A stretch of DNA of 64,000 nucleotides from Moraxellaceae bacterium (GTDB lineage Bacteria; Pseudomonadota; Gammaproteobacteria; Burkholderiales; Rhodocyclaceae), in NCBI GenBank assembly GCA_031119205.1, contig JAVHYF010000017.1, positions 26,482 to 90,481 on the forward strand, read 5' to 3'. Each line of letters begins with the position of its first letter. Position 1 is the first letter of the stretch. The position numbers and the translations under genes are program-made. Positions 21,351 through 30,561 of this stretch are shown one piece after another. The notes under the pieces were generated by a model. That model did not search any database. It had not been told where the DNA came from and saw only the letters and a list, made by a program, of their open reading frames with translations.

Positions 21351-22535
21351 TCAGGCGCGGTTGGAATCGAGCCAGCGCTTGCGCCAGAAGATCAGGCCCA
21401 TGCCGACGGCCAGGGCCAGCATGATGGCCAGCGCCTCGATCCAGCCGTTGCTGTGTTTCAGCAGCGGCAGGTGCTCGAAGTTCATGCCGAAGAAGCCGGT
21501 CACCAGCGTGGCCGGGGCGAACAGCATGGTGACCACGGTGAGCAGTCGCACTTCCAGGTTCAGGCGATTGCTGACCGCTGACAGGTGAATGTCCAGCAGG
21601 TCGCCGATCAGGTCGCGCAGCGAGTCCAGGTGTTCGATGACATGCACCGAGTGGTCGTACACGTCACGCAGATAGAGCTGGGTCTCAGCCGTGAAGAAGC
21701 CACCGGTGTGGCGTAGCAGGCCGTTGAGGACCTCGCGGGTCGGCCAGGCGGCGCGGCGCAGCTCCAGGGTTTCGCGCTTGAAGTGGTTGATGCGCTCCAG
21801 CGGGTTCTGCGGCGCATCGGTAATCAGCAGGTCTTCCAGTTGCTCTACGTCGTCGGCAATTGCTTCGACGACGACGAAGTAAGGATCCACCACGGCGTCG
21901 ATCAGGTTGTGCAGCAGCGCATCGCTGCCCAACCGGCGCAAGACGCAGTTGTCCTTGCGCAGGCGCTGACGGATCGGCTCGAACAGGCCGGTGGGCTCCT
22001 CCTGGAAGCTGAGCACGAAATCGCGCCCCAGCACCAGGCTGATCTGGTGGCTCAGCGCATCGCTGTTGGCGTCGTCGTAATTGAAGGCGCGCAGCACGAT
22101 GTACAGGTAGTCGCCGTAGTCGTCGACCTTGGGGCGCTGCTCGGTGTTGGCGATGTCTTCCATCACCAGCGGGTGCAGCTTGAAGCGCCGGCCGATCTCC
22201 TGCATCACCTGCGTGTCGTGCAGGCCGTGCACGTTCAGCCACAGCATGCGGTGCTGGCGGTGGTAGCCGCGAGAGCCTTCGACCGACTCGAAGGACACCT
22301 CCTCGAGCTCTTTTTCGTCGTAGTCGAAGAGCGTGATGTTGATCTTCGACATGAGCACTTCGCCCACATGCTGCACACTACCGGCCGGTTGGCCGAGCTT
22401 GCGGGCGTAGTTCCTGCGGCGTTTTGCGGCGCGCCGCTGCGACCGGGTCTTGGGCGGTCTGGCGGTTTTGTCCGCCGTGGCGGGATCGGTCAACGGCGTT
22501 GCGCCCGACTCATTGTGGGTAGGTGTATCAGGCAT
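21351..22535 (-). CDS. corA: CorA-type magnesium/cobalt transporter
   Basis: CorA forms a homopentameric inner-membrane channel for Mg2+ and Co2+. The 394-residue product has a basic, proline-rich N-terminal tail (residues about 25-50), then the CorA cytoplasmic domain. Two C-terminal membrane helices follow, with the signature FFGMN directly after the first and a positively charged end (FWRKRWLDSNRA). The loop after GMN reads FEHLPLL, which differs from the classical MPEL and fits the ZntB/CorA-II side of the family, so zinc efflux or another divalent ion is possible. Start choice is uncertain: an internal MSKINITLFDYDE would also make a conventional CorA N-terminus. Confidence 0.87.
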   Translation of the reverse strand: MPDTPTHNESGATPLTDPATADKTARPPKTRSQRRAAKRRRNYARKLGQPAGSVQHVGEVLMSKINITLFDYDEKELEEVSFESVEGSRGYHRQHRMLWLNVHGLHDTQVMQEIGRRFKLHPLVMEDIANTEQRPKVDDYGDYLYIVLRAFNYDDANSDALSHQISLVLGRDFVLSFQEEPTGLFEPIRQRLRKDNCVLRRLGSDALLHNLIDAVVDPYFVVVEAIADDVEQLEDLLITDAPQNPLERINHFKRETLELRRAAWPTREVLNGLLRHTGGFFTAETQLYLRDVYDHSVHVIEHLDSLRDLIGDLLDIHLSAVSNRLNLEVRLLTVVTMLFAPATLVTGFFGMNFEHLPLLKHSNGWIEALAIMLALAVGMGLIFWRKRWLDSNRA

Positions 22536-22618
22536 GGTGCTATGCGTCCCTGTTATCCTCGGGTTGAGTATGATGCATCGGGCAAACGTGTGACAAAACA
22601 TCAGGAGAACACGAATAA

Positions 22619-23743
22619 ATGGCTCTGACACTGGGAGTGTTGCAGGAGGCGGATCAGGCGGAGCGTCGCGTCCCGCTGGTGGCCGATGTGGTCAAGAAGT
22701 ATCGCCAGGCAGGTGCCGCGATCGTGATCCAGTCCGGTGCGGGGGCACGCGCCCATATCGATGACGCAGCCTTCGGCGATGTCCAGGCACTGCCCACCGC
22801 GGAAGCCGTCATCGCGCAATCGGACATCCTCCTGACGGTGAACGCGCCGTCGCTGGAGGTCATCGACCAGATGAAACACGGCAGCGTGCTGCTGGGCATG
22901 CTGCAACCCTATGCCAGCGAGAACCGCGTGCAGAAGCTGCTGTCGCGCGGCATCACGTCCTTTGCGATGGAGCTGCTGCCGCGCATCTCGCGCGCGCAGA
23001 GCATGGACATCCTGTCTTCGCAGGCGGCGTGTTCCGGCTATCAGTGTGTGCTGATCGCAGCGAGCCATTGCCCCAAATTCTTCCCGATGCTGACCTATGC
23101 GGCCGGCACGATCCGTCCCAGCAAGGTGCTGGTGATCGGTGCCGGTGTGGCCGGCCTGCAGGCAATCGCCACCGCCAAGCGCCTCGGCGCAATGGTGGAG
23201 GCCTACGACGTGCGCCCCGAGACGCGCGAACAGATCGAATCGCTGGGCGCGAAGTTCGTCGACACCGGCGTGTCGGCGGCCGGCAGCGGTGGCTATGCCC
23301 GCGAGCTGACCGAAGAGGAGAAACAGCAACAGGCCGATCGCCTTGCCAAGGCGGTGGCGCAATGCGATGTGCTCATCACCACCGCGGCCATTCCCGGCAA
23401 GTGCGCCCCGCGCATCATCACCGCAGCGATGGTGGCGGGCATGAAGCCCGGCTCCGTGGTGGTGGACATGGCAGCGGAAAGCGGTGGCAACGTCGAAGGG
23501 ACGGCACCGGGTGACGTGGTGCAGGTCGGGCCCGCTACCATCATCGGCCCCAGCCATCTGCCCAGCCGTATGGCGATCCATGCGTCCGACATGTTCGCGC
23601 GCAACCTCTTCAACTTCATCGGGCCGATGATCAAGGACGGTGAGCTGAAGCTGGACTGGGAGGACGAAGTGCTGTCCGGCGCCTGCCTCACCCACGAAGG
23701 GGCGCTGCGCCATGAAGGCGTGAAGAAGGCTCTCGGCCTGTAA
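22619..23743 (+). CDS. pntA: Proton-translocating NAD(P) transhydrogenase, alpha subunit part 1
   Basis: This is the NAD(H)-binding dI component of the inner-membrane transhydrogenase that uses proton flow to drive hydride transfer from NADH to NADP+. The 374 residues correspond to the soluble domain alone. They include the alanine-dehydrogenase-like N-terminus (GVLQEADQAERRVPLV) and the Rossmann motif VLVIGAGVAGLQAIATAKRLGA near residues 170-190. The membrane part is a separate gene 23 nt downstream, giving the three-gene layout typical of many alpha- and betaproteobacteria. A GGAGAA sequence precedes the ATG. Confidence 0.93.
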   Translation: MALTLGVLQEADQAERRVPLVADVVKKYRQAGAAIVIQSGAGARAHIDDAAFGDVQALPTAEAVIAQSDILLTVNAPSLEVIDQMKHGSVLLGMLQPYASENRVQKLLSRGITSFAMELLPRISRAQSMDILSSQAACSGYQCVLIAASHCPKFFPMLTYAAGTIRPSKVLVIGAGVAGLQAIATAKRLGAMVEAYDVRPETREQIESLGAKFVDTGVSAAGSGGYARELTEEEKQQQADRLAKAVAQCDVLITTAAIPGKCAPRIITAAMVAGMKPGSVVVDMAAESGGNVEGTAPGDVVQVGPATIIGPSHLPSRMAIHASDMFARNLFNFIGPMIKDGELKLDWEDEVLSGACLTHEGALRHEGVKKALGL

Positions 23744-23766
23744 GCCAAGCGAGGAGAAAAACAATC

Positions 23767-24066
23767 ATGGAAGGCTTTACCGCGCTCTACATATTCATGC
23801 TCGCGGCATTCACCGGTTACGAGGTGATCTCGCGGGTGCCCGTCATTCTCCACACCCCGCTGATGAGCGGCTCCAACTTCGTGCACGGTGTCGTGCTGGT
23901 CGGCGCGATGGTCGCGCTGGGCCGCGCCGAGACGCCGCTGGAGCAGGCCATCGGTTTCGTCGCCGTGCTGCTCGGTGCAGCCAACGCGGCGGGTGGTTAC
24001 GTCGTCACCGAACGCATGCTGGCGATGTTCAAGTCCGACAAGAAGAAGGCAGGGGGCCATCAATGA
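23767..24066 (+). CDS. NAD(P) transhydrogenase alpha subunit part 2 (membrane part)
   Basis: A 99-residue protein with three hydrophobic helices. It matches the short membrane-embedded PntA2/PntAA2 subunit (ALYIFMLAAFTGYEVI, GSNFVHGVVLVGAMVALG, VLLGAANAAGGYVVTERML). It completes the dII membrane domain with pntB. Its stop overlaps the pntB start by 4 nt (ATGA), indicating coupled translation. Confidence 0.93.
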   Translation: MEGFTALYIFMLAAFTGYEVISRVPVILHTPLMSGSNFVHGVVLVGAMVALGRAETPLEQAIGFVAVLLGAANAAGGYVVTERMLAMFKSDKKKAGGHQ

Positions 24067-25445
24067 GTGCCAACGCGATCGTCCAGATCTCGTATTTCGC
24101 GGCCGCGGTGCTGTTCATCGTCGGTCTCAAGAGCATGGCTTCGCCGGTCACGGCGCGCCGCGGCATCATCTGGGCCGGGGTCGGCATGGTGGTGGCGACC
24201 GTCGCCACCTTCCTGACGCCGGGCATGGGCAACTTCGCACTGATGATCGCGGCCATCGCTATCGGCGGCGGCGTGGCCTGGTGGAGCGGCAAGATCGTCA
24301 AGATGACCGACATGCCGCAGATGGTCGCCATCTACAACGGCATGGGCGGCGGTGCAGCGGCAGCCATCGCGGCAGTGGAATTCGTTCGTCATGAATCGCA
24401 TGGCGAACTCACCACGGCGCTGGCGGTGCTGGGCGCGCTGATCGGTGCGGTGTCCTTCTCGGGTTCCTGCATCGCCTTCGCGAAGTTGCAGGGCCTGATG
24501 AAGAAGGCCTATCGCCTGCCGGGTCAGAACATCTGGAACATCGCCCTGGCCGGTGCCACCGTGGTGGTGGGTCTGTCGATGATCCTGCTGTCCGACAAGA
24601 TGACCGGCGTGCAGATACTGTCCTTCTTCATCCTGTCGCTTGTGCTGGGTGTGGTCATCACCATGCCGATCGGTGGCGCCGACATGCCGGTGGTGATCTC
24701 GCTGTTCAACGCCTTCACCGGTCTGGCCGTGGGCTTCGAAGGTTACGTGCTGGGCAACCCGGCGCTGATCATCGCGGGCATCGTGGTGGGCGCGGCCGGT
24801 ACGCTGCTCACCCAACTGATGGCCAAGGCGATGAACCGCCCGATCACCAACATCATCTTCCAGCCGCTGAGCGGCGAAGCGCAGGGCGGTGGTGCGGCGG
24901 TGGAAGGCAGCATGAAGGAAGTGGGTGCGCTGGATGCCGCCGCGATGATGCGTTACGGCTCCAAGGTCATCATCGTGCCGGGTTACGGTATGGCGGTGGC
25001 CGGTGCGCAGCACAAGGTGTGGGAGATGGCCCAGTTGCTGGAAAAGGCGGGTGTGGAGGTGAAGTTCGCCATCCACCCGGTGGCCGGGCGGATGCCGGGT
25101 CACATGAACGTGCTGCTTGCCGAGGCTGGCGTGCCGTACGACAAGATCTTCGACCTGGAGGAGATCAACGCCGAATTCCCGCTGGCTGACGTGGCACTGG
25201 TCATCGGTGCCAACGACGTGGTGAACCCGTCGGCCCGCACCGACAAGAGCAGCCCCATCTACGGCATGCCGATCCTGGATGCCGACAAGGCGCAGAACGT
25301 CATCGTCATCAAGCGCGGCAAGGGCGCGGGTTACTCGGGCATCGAGAACGCGCTGTTCTACGCGGAGAACTGCCGTTTGCTGTACGGCAGCGCTCAGCAG
25401 GTAGCGGGCGAGGTGGTGGGCCACATCAAGGCGATGGGCGAATAA
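24063..25445 (+). CDS. pntB: NAD(P) transhydrogenase beta subunit
   Basis: PntB supplies most of the proton channel and the NADP(H)-binding dIII domain. The 460-residue product has about eight N-terminal hydrophobic helices with conserved glycine-rich segments (YNGMGGGAAAAIA). The C-terminal soluble domain has the NADP site VPGYGMAVAGAQH (about residues 305-317), HPVAGRMPGHMNVLLAEA and VIGANDVVNPSA. It ends the three-gene operon and is followed by a strong terminator. Confidence 0.95.
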   Translation: MSANAIVQISYFAAAVLFIVGLKSMASPVTARRGIIWAGVGMVVATVATFLTPGMGNFALMIAAIAIGGGVAWWSGKIVKMTDMPQMVAIYNGMGGGAAAAIAAVEFVRHESHGELTTALAVLGALIGAVSFSGSCIAFAKLQGLMKKAYRLPGQNIWNIALAGATVVVGLSMILLSDKMTGVQILSFFILSLVLGVVITMPIGGADMPVVISLFNAFTGLAVGFEGYVLGNPALIIAGIVVGAAGTLLTQLMAKAMNRPITNIIFQPLSGEAQGGGAAVEGSMKEVGALDAAAMMRYGSKVIIVPGYGMAVAGAQHKVWEMAQLLEKAGVEVKFAIHPVAGRMPGHMNVLLAEAGVPYDKIFDLEEINAEFPLADVALVIGANDVVNPSARTDKSSPIYGMPILDADKAQNVIVIKRGKGAGYSGIENALFYAENCRLLYGSAQQVAGEVVGHIKAMGE

Positions 25446-25468
25446 GCCCGGCGCAGCTGTGACACCGG

Positions 25469-25492
25469 AAAGGCCGCGCTTGCGGCCTTTTT
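25469..25492 (+). terminator. Rho-independent terminator of the pnt operon
   Basis: A 9-bp GC-rich stem, AAAGGCCGC and its complement with a GCTT loop, is followed by TTTTT. It starts 24 nt after the pntB stop. This is a canonical intrinsic terminator. Confidence 0.92.
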
Positions 25493-25541
25493 CATTTCTG
25501 CCGGCGCATGCCACCAGTTGACACCTACTGATCCACGCCTG

Positions 25542-25560
25542 TTGATTTGTTCTGAATCAA
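25542..25560. promoter_or_regulatory. Small inverted repeat upstream of binding-protein gene
   Basis: TTGATT and AATCAA form a 6-bp inverted repeat with a 7-nt spacer in an AT-richer stretch about 150 nt upstream of the ATG at 25713. A TTGACA hexamer sits just before it at 25518-25523. It could be an operator next to a promoter; there is no further support. Confidence 0.25.
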
Positions 25561-25712
25561 TGGCTTGTGTGCGAATTACGCATACCGTTCATCCTGTTTA
25601 ACGCTCACGGATGCCGCTGTCTGGTACAAGATACAGGTATACCCTTATCCGGCCGTCCTGATGGATGGTCTTTCGTATTGGACGGCCCACAAGGCCAGCA
25701 GGAGTGCATCAA

Positions 25713-26615
25713 ATGGCAGTCGTTTCCCTCACCGTGCGCATTGCAGCGCTGGTGTTCGCAGCAAGTTCCCTCGTCGGTCCCGCTGTAGCAGCCGACACCC
25801 TCGAAAAAATCCGCCAGACCCGCAGCATCACCATCGGCAACCGTGAATCGGCACGTCCGTTCTCCTACCTCGACGGCGACAAGCGTCCTGTCGGTTACTC
25901 CGTGGAGCTGTGCCAGCGCGTGGTTGATTCGATCAAGCGCGAGCTGAAGCTGCCGGACCTGAAGGTGAACTACCTCACCGTCGCTGGCGCCGAGCGGATT
26001 CCGAAGCTGGTGGATGGCGCCATCGACCTGGAGTGCGGCTCCACCACCAACACGCGTGCGCGTCAGGAGCAGGTGGACTTCAGTTACACCTTCTTCGTGG
26101 CCGGCATGAAGATCCTGAGCTCGGACGCCGCGCTCACCAGTCCGCAGGCGCTGGCGGGCAAGAAGGTGGCGTTGAGCAAGGGCACCACCTCCGAAAAGCT
26201 GTTCGCCCAGTTGCGCGACGCGGAAGTCGGCACCATGCAGCTGGTCAGCTTCCCCAGCAATGGCGACGCCTTGAAGGCGCTGCAATCCGGCCAGGTCTCC
26301 GCCTTCCCCCAGGATGACGTGCTGCTGCAGGGAATGTTGAGCACGATTCCGGACGCGCAGCGCTACCGCCTGGGCGAAAGCTACCTGACCGTGGAGCCCT
26401 ACGGCATCATGGTCCGCAAGGGTGACAAGGCGCTGCTGTCGCTGGTCGACCGCACGCTGGCGCAGCTGTACGCCAGCGGCGAGATCAACTCCATCTACGC
26501 CCGCTGGTTCGATTCCGCGACGCTGAAGGTGCCGATGTCCAGCCTGCTGCGCGATTCGATCATGCGTCCGTCCAAGCAGGCGGCGTTCGCGCTGATTCTC
26601 GGCCATACGCTCTGA
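25713..26615 (+). CDS. Orphan family-3 periplasmic solute-binding protein (paralogue)
   Basis: A 300-residue secreted protein with a signal peptide of about 26 residues (VRIAALVFAASSLVGPAVAA) and the SBP_bac_3 fold. The N-lobe contains ITIGNRESARPFSYLDG, followed by YSVELCQRVVDSI, DLECGSTTNT, GTTSEKLF and a C-terminal YARWFDS. It resembles glutamate/aspartate-type binding proteins, but the ligand cannot be read from sequence. ATG at 25713 follows AGGAG at a spacing of 8 nt. Like its paralogue it has no adjacent permease genes and is followed by its own terminator, so it must share a remote transporter or act as a sensor. Confidence 0.85.
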   Translation: MAVVSLTVRIAALVFAASSLVGPAVAADTLEKIRQTRSITIGNRESARPFSYLDGDKRPVGYSVELCQRVVDSIKRELKLPDLKVNYLTVAGAERIPKLVDGAIDLECGSTTNTRARQEQVDFSYTFFVAGMKILSSDAALTSPQALAGKKVALSKGTTSEKLFAQLRDAEVGTMQLVSFPSNGDALKALQSGQVSAFPQDDVLLQGMLSTIPDAQRYRLGESYLTVEPYGIMVRKGDKALLSLVDRTLAQLYASGEINSIYARWFDSATLKVPMSSLLRDSIMRPSKQAAFALILGHTL

Positions 26616-26638
26616 CCGGGCGCGGTCGTCAGCTCACG

Positions 26639-26668
26639 GAAGGGCCGCGAAAGCGGCCCTTCTGCTTT
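26639..26668 (+). terminator. Rho-independent terminator
   Basis: GAAGGGCCGC pairs perfectly with its complement across a GAAA tetraloop, followed by TGCTTTCC. It begins 24 nt after the binding-protein stop. Confidence 0.82.
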
Positions 26669-26792
26669 CCGGCGCCAGAGAGCGCCGTATTTTGTTGCTG
26701 CGCGACAAACAACATGGACCGGCCTCGTGCTGCAATGACGCCAGAATGACGCCGTCAGTGTGTCATCGCTCAACGCCGGAAGAGGCCAGCCC

Positions 26793-27572
26793 ATGATCGA
26801 TCGTCCCATCGTAGAGAAGTCCACCGCCAGTGGTGTCCGCAAGGCTTCGCTGCTGGCACAGGACCCCGTCCGTTACATGCTGCGCGCCATCCTCGCCGGC
26901 ATGTACCTGTCCATCGTCGTCTTCGTCTACTGGTCGCTGGGCAATGACCTGCACGGCTCACCCTGGGGCAAGGTGCTGGCGTCCGCGTTCTTCGGCGTCG
27001 GCCTGTCGATGATCGTGTTCTCCAACACGGAGCTCTTCACCAGCAACAACATGTACCTCGCCATGTCCTCGGCCGAGGGCCAGACGAGCTGGGGCCAGAC
27101 GGCGTTCCTGTGGACGGCGTGTTATCTGGGCAACCTGATCGGCGCGCTGATCGTCGCCGGTCTGCTGTACTTCGCGGGATCGCTGGCCCTGCCGGCTGAC
27201 CACCTGCTGCATACCGGCGCACTGCACAAGGCGCACCAGGCGGGCTTCGTCATCTTCGTGAAGGGCATCCTCGCTAACTGGATCGTGTGCCTGGCGGTTC
27301 GCCTGTCGATGGCGATGAAGGAAGACATGGCGAAGATCTCGATCATCATCGCCGTGGTGTTCATCTTCCTCTACCTTGGCTTCGAGCACTCGATCGCCAA
27401 CATGGGCACCTTTTCGATGAGTGTGCTCGGTGGTGGCTCGCTGACGGCCGGCGATATCGCCCACAACCTGTTGTTCAGCACGCTGGGCAATATCGTCGGT
27501 GGTGCCGTGCTGGTGGGGCTGCCGGTGCGCTACATCAACCCGCCTGCGGACGACGACAAGCCACACAAGTAA
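26793..27572 (+). CDS. Formate/nitrite transporter family channel
   Basis: A 259-residue inner-membrane protein with six hydrophobic helices in the FNT (FocA/NirC) pattern: AILAGMYLSIVVFVYW, VGLSMIVFSNTELFTSNNMYL, LGNLIGALIVAG, GILANWIVCLAV and LGFEHSIANMGTF. The FxNTELFTxNN and GFEHSIANM signatures are typical. Family members pass formate, nitrite, hydrosulfide or related small anions; no neighbouring enzyme identifies the substrate. ATG at 26793 follows GGAAGAGG and is preferred over 26760. Confidence 0.9.
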   Translation: MIDRPIVEKSTASGVRKASLLAQDPVRYMLRAILAGMYLSIVVFVYWSLGNDLHGSPWGKVLASAFFGVGLSMIVFSNTELFTSNNMYLAMSSAEGQTSWGQTAFLWTACYLGNLIGALIVAGLLYFAGSLALPADHLLHTGALHKAHQAGFVIFVKGILANWIVCLAVRLSMAMKEDMAKISIIIAVVFIFLYLGFEHSIANMGTFSMSVLGGGSLTAGDIAHNLLFSTLGNIVGGAVLVGLPVRYINPPADDDKPHK

Positions 27573-27715
27573 ACAAACGGGGTGTGGCCGCAGGAGGACT
27601 GCAGCGCGCTGCGCGGCGTGCTGCTCGTCCTGCCTGAAATATCGTTGAAGCGGATGATCGCGATGCCGTAATCTGCGGGAGCCAGACAAGCTTCCGGGCA
27701 CGGAATCCCCAATCA

Positions 27716-29059
27716 ATGTCCCTGCGCATCCGCATCATCCTCGCCTTGCTGGCGACCAGCCTGGCCTCGGTGGCGCTCGTCGGTTACGTCGCCAATGAGC
27801 GCCTGATGCGCAAGTTCAACGAACTTGTCGCCGCGGACGCTTCGCGTGCTTTCCGCGAGGACGTGGCAGCCTATTTCGCGGCTTACGGCACCTGGGAAGA
27901 GGGGCAGCGCCGCGAGAGTTTCCGCGCTTTTGCCGATCGCCGGGGGGCTCGCCTCGGGCGCCCCAATCCCGCTACGCTGCCGCCGCGCGATGCAGGTGGG
28001 CCGCCGCAGACCGGGGAGCACACCGTACGCCTCGGAGGTCTGTCGCCCAGCGCAGTGGCGCCGTCGCCTTCCGGGCTCGTAGCACCGCCCTTCCATTTCC
28101 TGCTTTTCGATGCTGCTGGCAAGGTGTTGCTGCCAGTGCCTCCTTACGCCCTGGGGGATGTGGTGAATGAGGCGGACCGCGGCAAGGGTCTGCCCATCAC
28201 GGTTTACGGCAAGACCGTCGCATGGGCCGTGCCTAAAGGCCGACCCAACTACTCCGGGCTGGATCTTGGCTACCTGAGTGCAGTACGCGAGGCGCTTTTC
28301 TACGGCGCCGGCGCTGCGGCCGTGCTGGCGGTGCTGCTCGGTCTGCTGCTGGGCACGCGTCTGACTGCCAGCCTGCGGCGCCTGACGCAGACCATAGAGC
28401 GCATGCAGAAGGGGCAACTGGGGCTGCAGGCAGATGTCCGCTCGCGTGACGAAATCGGTGCGTTGGCGGACGCCTTCAACAACATGAGCAGCGAGCTTGC
28501 GCGCAAGCAGGAGGAACTGCGCAGCTCGCATTCGCAAGTGGAGGCGCAGGCGGAGACGTTGCGGGAGCTCGCCCTGCGCGACGCGCTGACCATGCTGTAC
28601 AACCGGCGTCACTTCGATGAGCAGGTCGGGGCGCTGTGTAGCGACCGGCGGCGTGGCGATCGACCGCTGTCGATCATGATCGGCGACATCGATCATTTCA
28701 AACAGATCAACGACCGCTTCTCCCACGCTGTGGGCGACGAGGTGCTGCGCCGTGTGGGTGAGATCCTGCGCAAGAACACCCGCAGCAGCGACCATGTGGC
28801 GCGCTACGGCGGCGAGGAGTTCGTGATCGCCTTCGCGGACACCTCGCTCGAACAGGCTGGCCTCATCTGCGACAAGCTGCGGCTTGCCATTGCAGGCTAT
28901 GACTGGCGCGCGGTGCATCCGGAGCTGCAGGTCACCATCAGCATCGGGGTTGCCACGCTGGGCGGTGGCGACGATCTGCACAGCCTCATGCACGTCGCTG
29001 ATGCCTCGCTTTACCGTGCCAAGTCCACCGGCCGCAACCAGGTGTGCATGGCTGCCTGA
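27716..29059 (+). CDS. Membrane-bound diguanylate cyclase (HAMP-GGDEF)
   Basis: This 447-residue enzyme makes cyclic di-GMP. It has an N-terminal membrane helix (about residues 5-25), a periplasmic domain of about 155 residues with a proline-rich stretch, and a second helix near 195-215. A HAMP linker (TRLTASLRRLTQTIERM) and a C-terminal GGDEF domain follow. The active site is GGEEF at 365-369, and an RSSD inhibitory site lies just before it, so both catalysis and product feedback are expected. The second nucleotide-binding motif DIDHFKQIND is intact. The sensed signal is unknown. Confidence 0.92.
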   Translation: MSLRIRIILALLATSLASVALVGYVANERLMRKFNELVAADASRAFREDVAAYFAAYGTWEEGQRRESFRAFADRRGARLGRPNPATLPPRDAGGPPQTGEHTVRLGGLSPSAVAPSPSGLVAPPFHFLLFDAAGKVLLPVPPYALGDVVNEADRGKGLPITVYGKTVAWAVPKGRPNYSGLDLGYLSAVREALFYGAGAAAVLAVLLGLLLGTRLTASLRRLTQTIERMQKGQLGLQADVRSRDEIGALADAFNNMSSELARKQEELRSSHSQVEAQAETLRELALRDALTMLYNRRHFDEQVGALCSDRRRGDRPLSIMIGDIDHFKQINDRFSHAVGDEVLRRVGEILRKNTRSSDHVARYGGEEFVIAFADTSLEQAGLICDKLRLAIAGYDWRAVHPELQVTISIGVATLGGGDDLHSLMHVADASLYRAKSTGRNQVCMAA

Positions 29060-29083
29060 TCTACCGGGCCGGCGCTGATCCGG

Positions 29084-30559
29084 TCAGCGGCGCTCCTGAT
29101 AGTCCCGGGCGACGACCAGCCATGCGTCCCGCACCCGGCCTTCGGCGATGTCCAGTTTCCAGTGGACGGGCGTGTCCACGGAACCGAATGTGGCGGTGAT
29201 GTCGGCTGGGTCCCACTTGGAGACGACGATGGCGGTACGGCCAGCGTAGCGGGCGTCCAGCGGCATCTTCAGCTGGTAGTGGCTGGCGATCCGGCCTTGC
29301 GGGTCGCGGTTCCAGCTGGCCAGTTGCGGCTTCAGGTCGCGCAGCTCGTACAGCATGTGCGCGGCATAGGCGCGGTCGTCGACCAGCAGGAATGCGCCGG
29401 GATGTGCGGCGAGCAGCGGACGTACCTGCTGCGCCAGTTCCGGGAAGCCGCGTCCGCGGTTCAGCGGGTCCCAGCGTGGCGGCAACTCGCGGCCGCTGAT
29501 GTGCCAGATGTCCTGCAGGTGATAGACCGACAGCATCAGCACGGCGTTGATGGCGATGGCGCTGCGCCACCAGCCGGCGCGGCGCTGTGACAGCCACAGC
29601 GTCGCGAGGATCAGCGCGCCGACCAGTGCCGGGGCAGCCCAGTTGCCATTGGCCTCGGCACGTTCCGACTGCGCGGTGGTGATCAGCAGCAGCGGCAGCG
29701 CGAAACACAGCAGCAACTGCGTGCGCGACTCGCCCCGGCTGCGCCAGGCCATCCCCAGCGAGGCGATGAAGGCCAGCGCGAAGACGGGGCCCAGCGAGCC
29801 GACTTGCGCGAGCAGGAACTCACCCAGATTGCCGCTCTTGTCATTGCCCGCTACGTGCGTGATGTCGGCTGTGTGACGCAGCGTCGGAAAATCGTTCTGC
29901 CAGTTCCACCACAGGTTGGGCGCGAGGATCGCGGCGGCCAGCAGCATCGCGACCCACAGCTTCGGGTTGAGCAGGTGGCGACGGCGCTGCGCATCGATCA
30001 ACACGTACAGCGCAGCCGAGAGGCCGAAAGCGGCCATCGTGTACTTGGCCATCAGGCCGATGCCGACCAGCGCGCCGAGCAGCAGCCAGTGCGTCCAGCG
30101 GTCATCCTCCAGCGCGCGGACCAGCGCGAACATCGCGGCCGACCAGCAGAACAGCAGGGGCGCGTCGGTGGAGACGAACAACCCGAGTGCCGACACCAGC
30201 GGAATCAGCGAGAAGGCGACGGCTACCTTCAGGGCGGGCGCGGTGGCGTACAGGTGGCGCACCATCGCGAACAGCACCAGGCTGGTGGCCGGGTACAGCA
30301 GCAGACTGGGCAGCTTCACGGCGATGAGGCCATCGCCAAACACCGCGGTGCTGGCAGCGATCAGCCAGGCGACAACCGGGGGCTTGGAGTAGTAGCCCCA
30401 GTCCAGCTCCTTGGCCCAGGTCCAGTACTGCGCCTCGTCCACATACAGGCTGACGCCCAGGTGCGGAATGATCCAGATGCGGTAGGCGGTGAGCAGCAGC
30501 AGCCAGATGCAGAGTTGCCGCAGGGCGCGGCGGGAGGTCGCCTCGTTGGCATCCGTCAT
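29084..30559 (-). CDS. ArnT-like glycosyltransferase, family 39 (downstream of pair)
   Basis: A 491-residue polytopic membrane protein with about ten or more hydrophobic helices. The PMT_2/ArnT pattern shows an early acidic site LYVDEAQYWTWAKELDWGYYSKPPVVAWLIA (about residues 38-68), which is the catalytic loop region of GT-C enzymes. These use lipid-linked sugars to glycosylate lipids or proteins on the periplasmic side. The gene starts 2 nt after the stop of an upstream relative (TGA-GC-ATG), so the two are co-translated. Whether it modifies lipid A, as ArnT does, cannot be told from sequence. Confidence 0.85.
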   Translation of the reverse strand: MTDANEATSRRALRQLCIWLLLLTAYRIWIIPHLGVSLYVDEAQYWTWAKELDWGYYSKPPVVAWLIAASTAVFGDGLIAVKLPSLLLYPATSLVLFAMVRHLYATAPALKVAVAFSLIPLVSALGLFVSTDAPLLFCWSAAMFALVRALEDDRWTHWLLLGALVGIGLMAKYTMAAFGLSAALYVLIDAQRRRHLLNPKLWVAMLLAAAILAPNLWWNWQNDFPTLRHTADITHVAGNDKSGNLGEFLLAQVGSLGPVFALAFIASLGMAWRSRGESRTQLLLCFALPLLLITTAQSERAEANGNWAAPALVGALILATLWLSQRRAGWWRSAIAINAVLMLSVYHLQDIWHISGRELPPRWDPLNRGRGFPELAQQVRPLLAAHPGAFLLVDDRAYAAHMLYELRDLKPQLASWNRDPQGRIASHYQLKMPLDARYAGRTAIVVSKWDPADITATFGSVDTPVHWKLDIAEGRVRDAWLVVARDYQERR

Positions 30560-30561
30560 GC

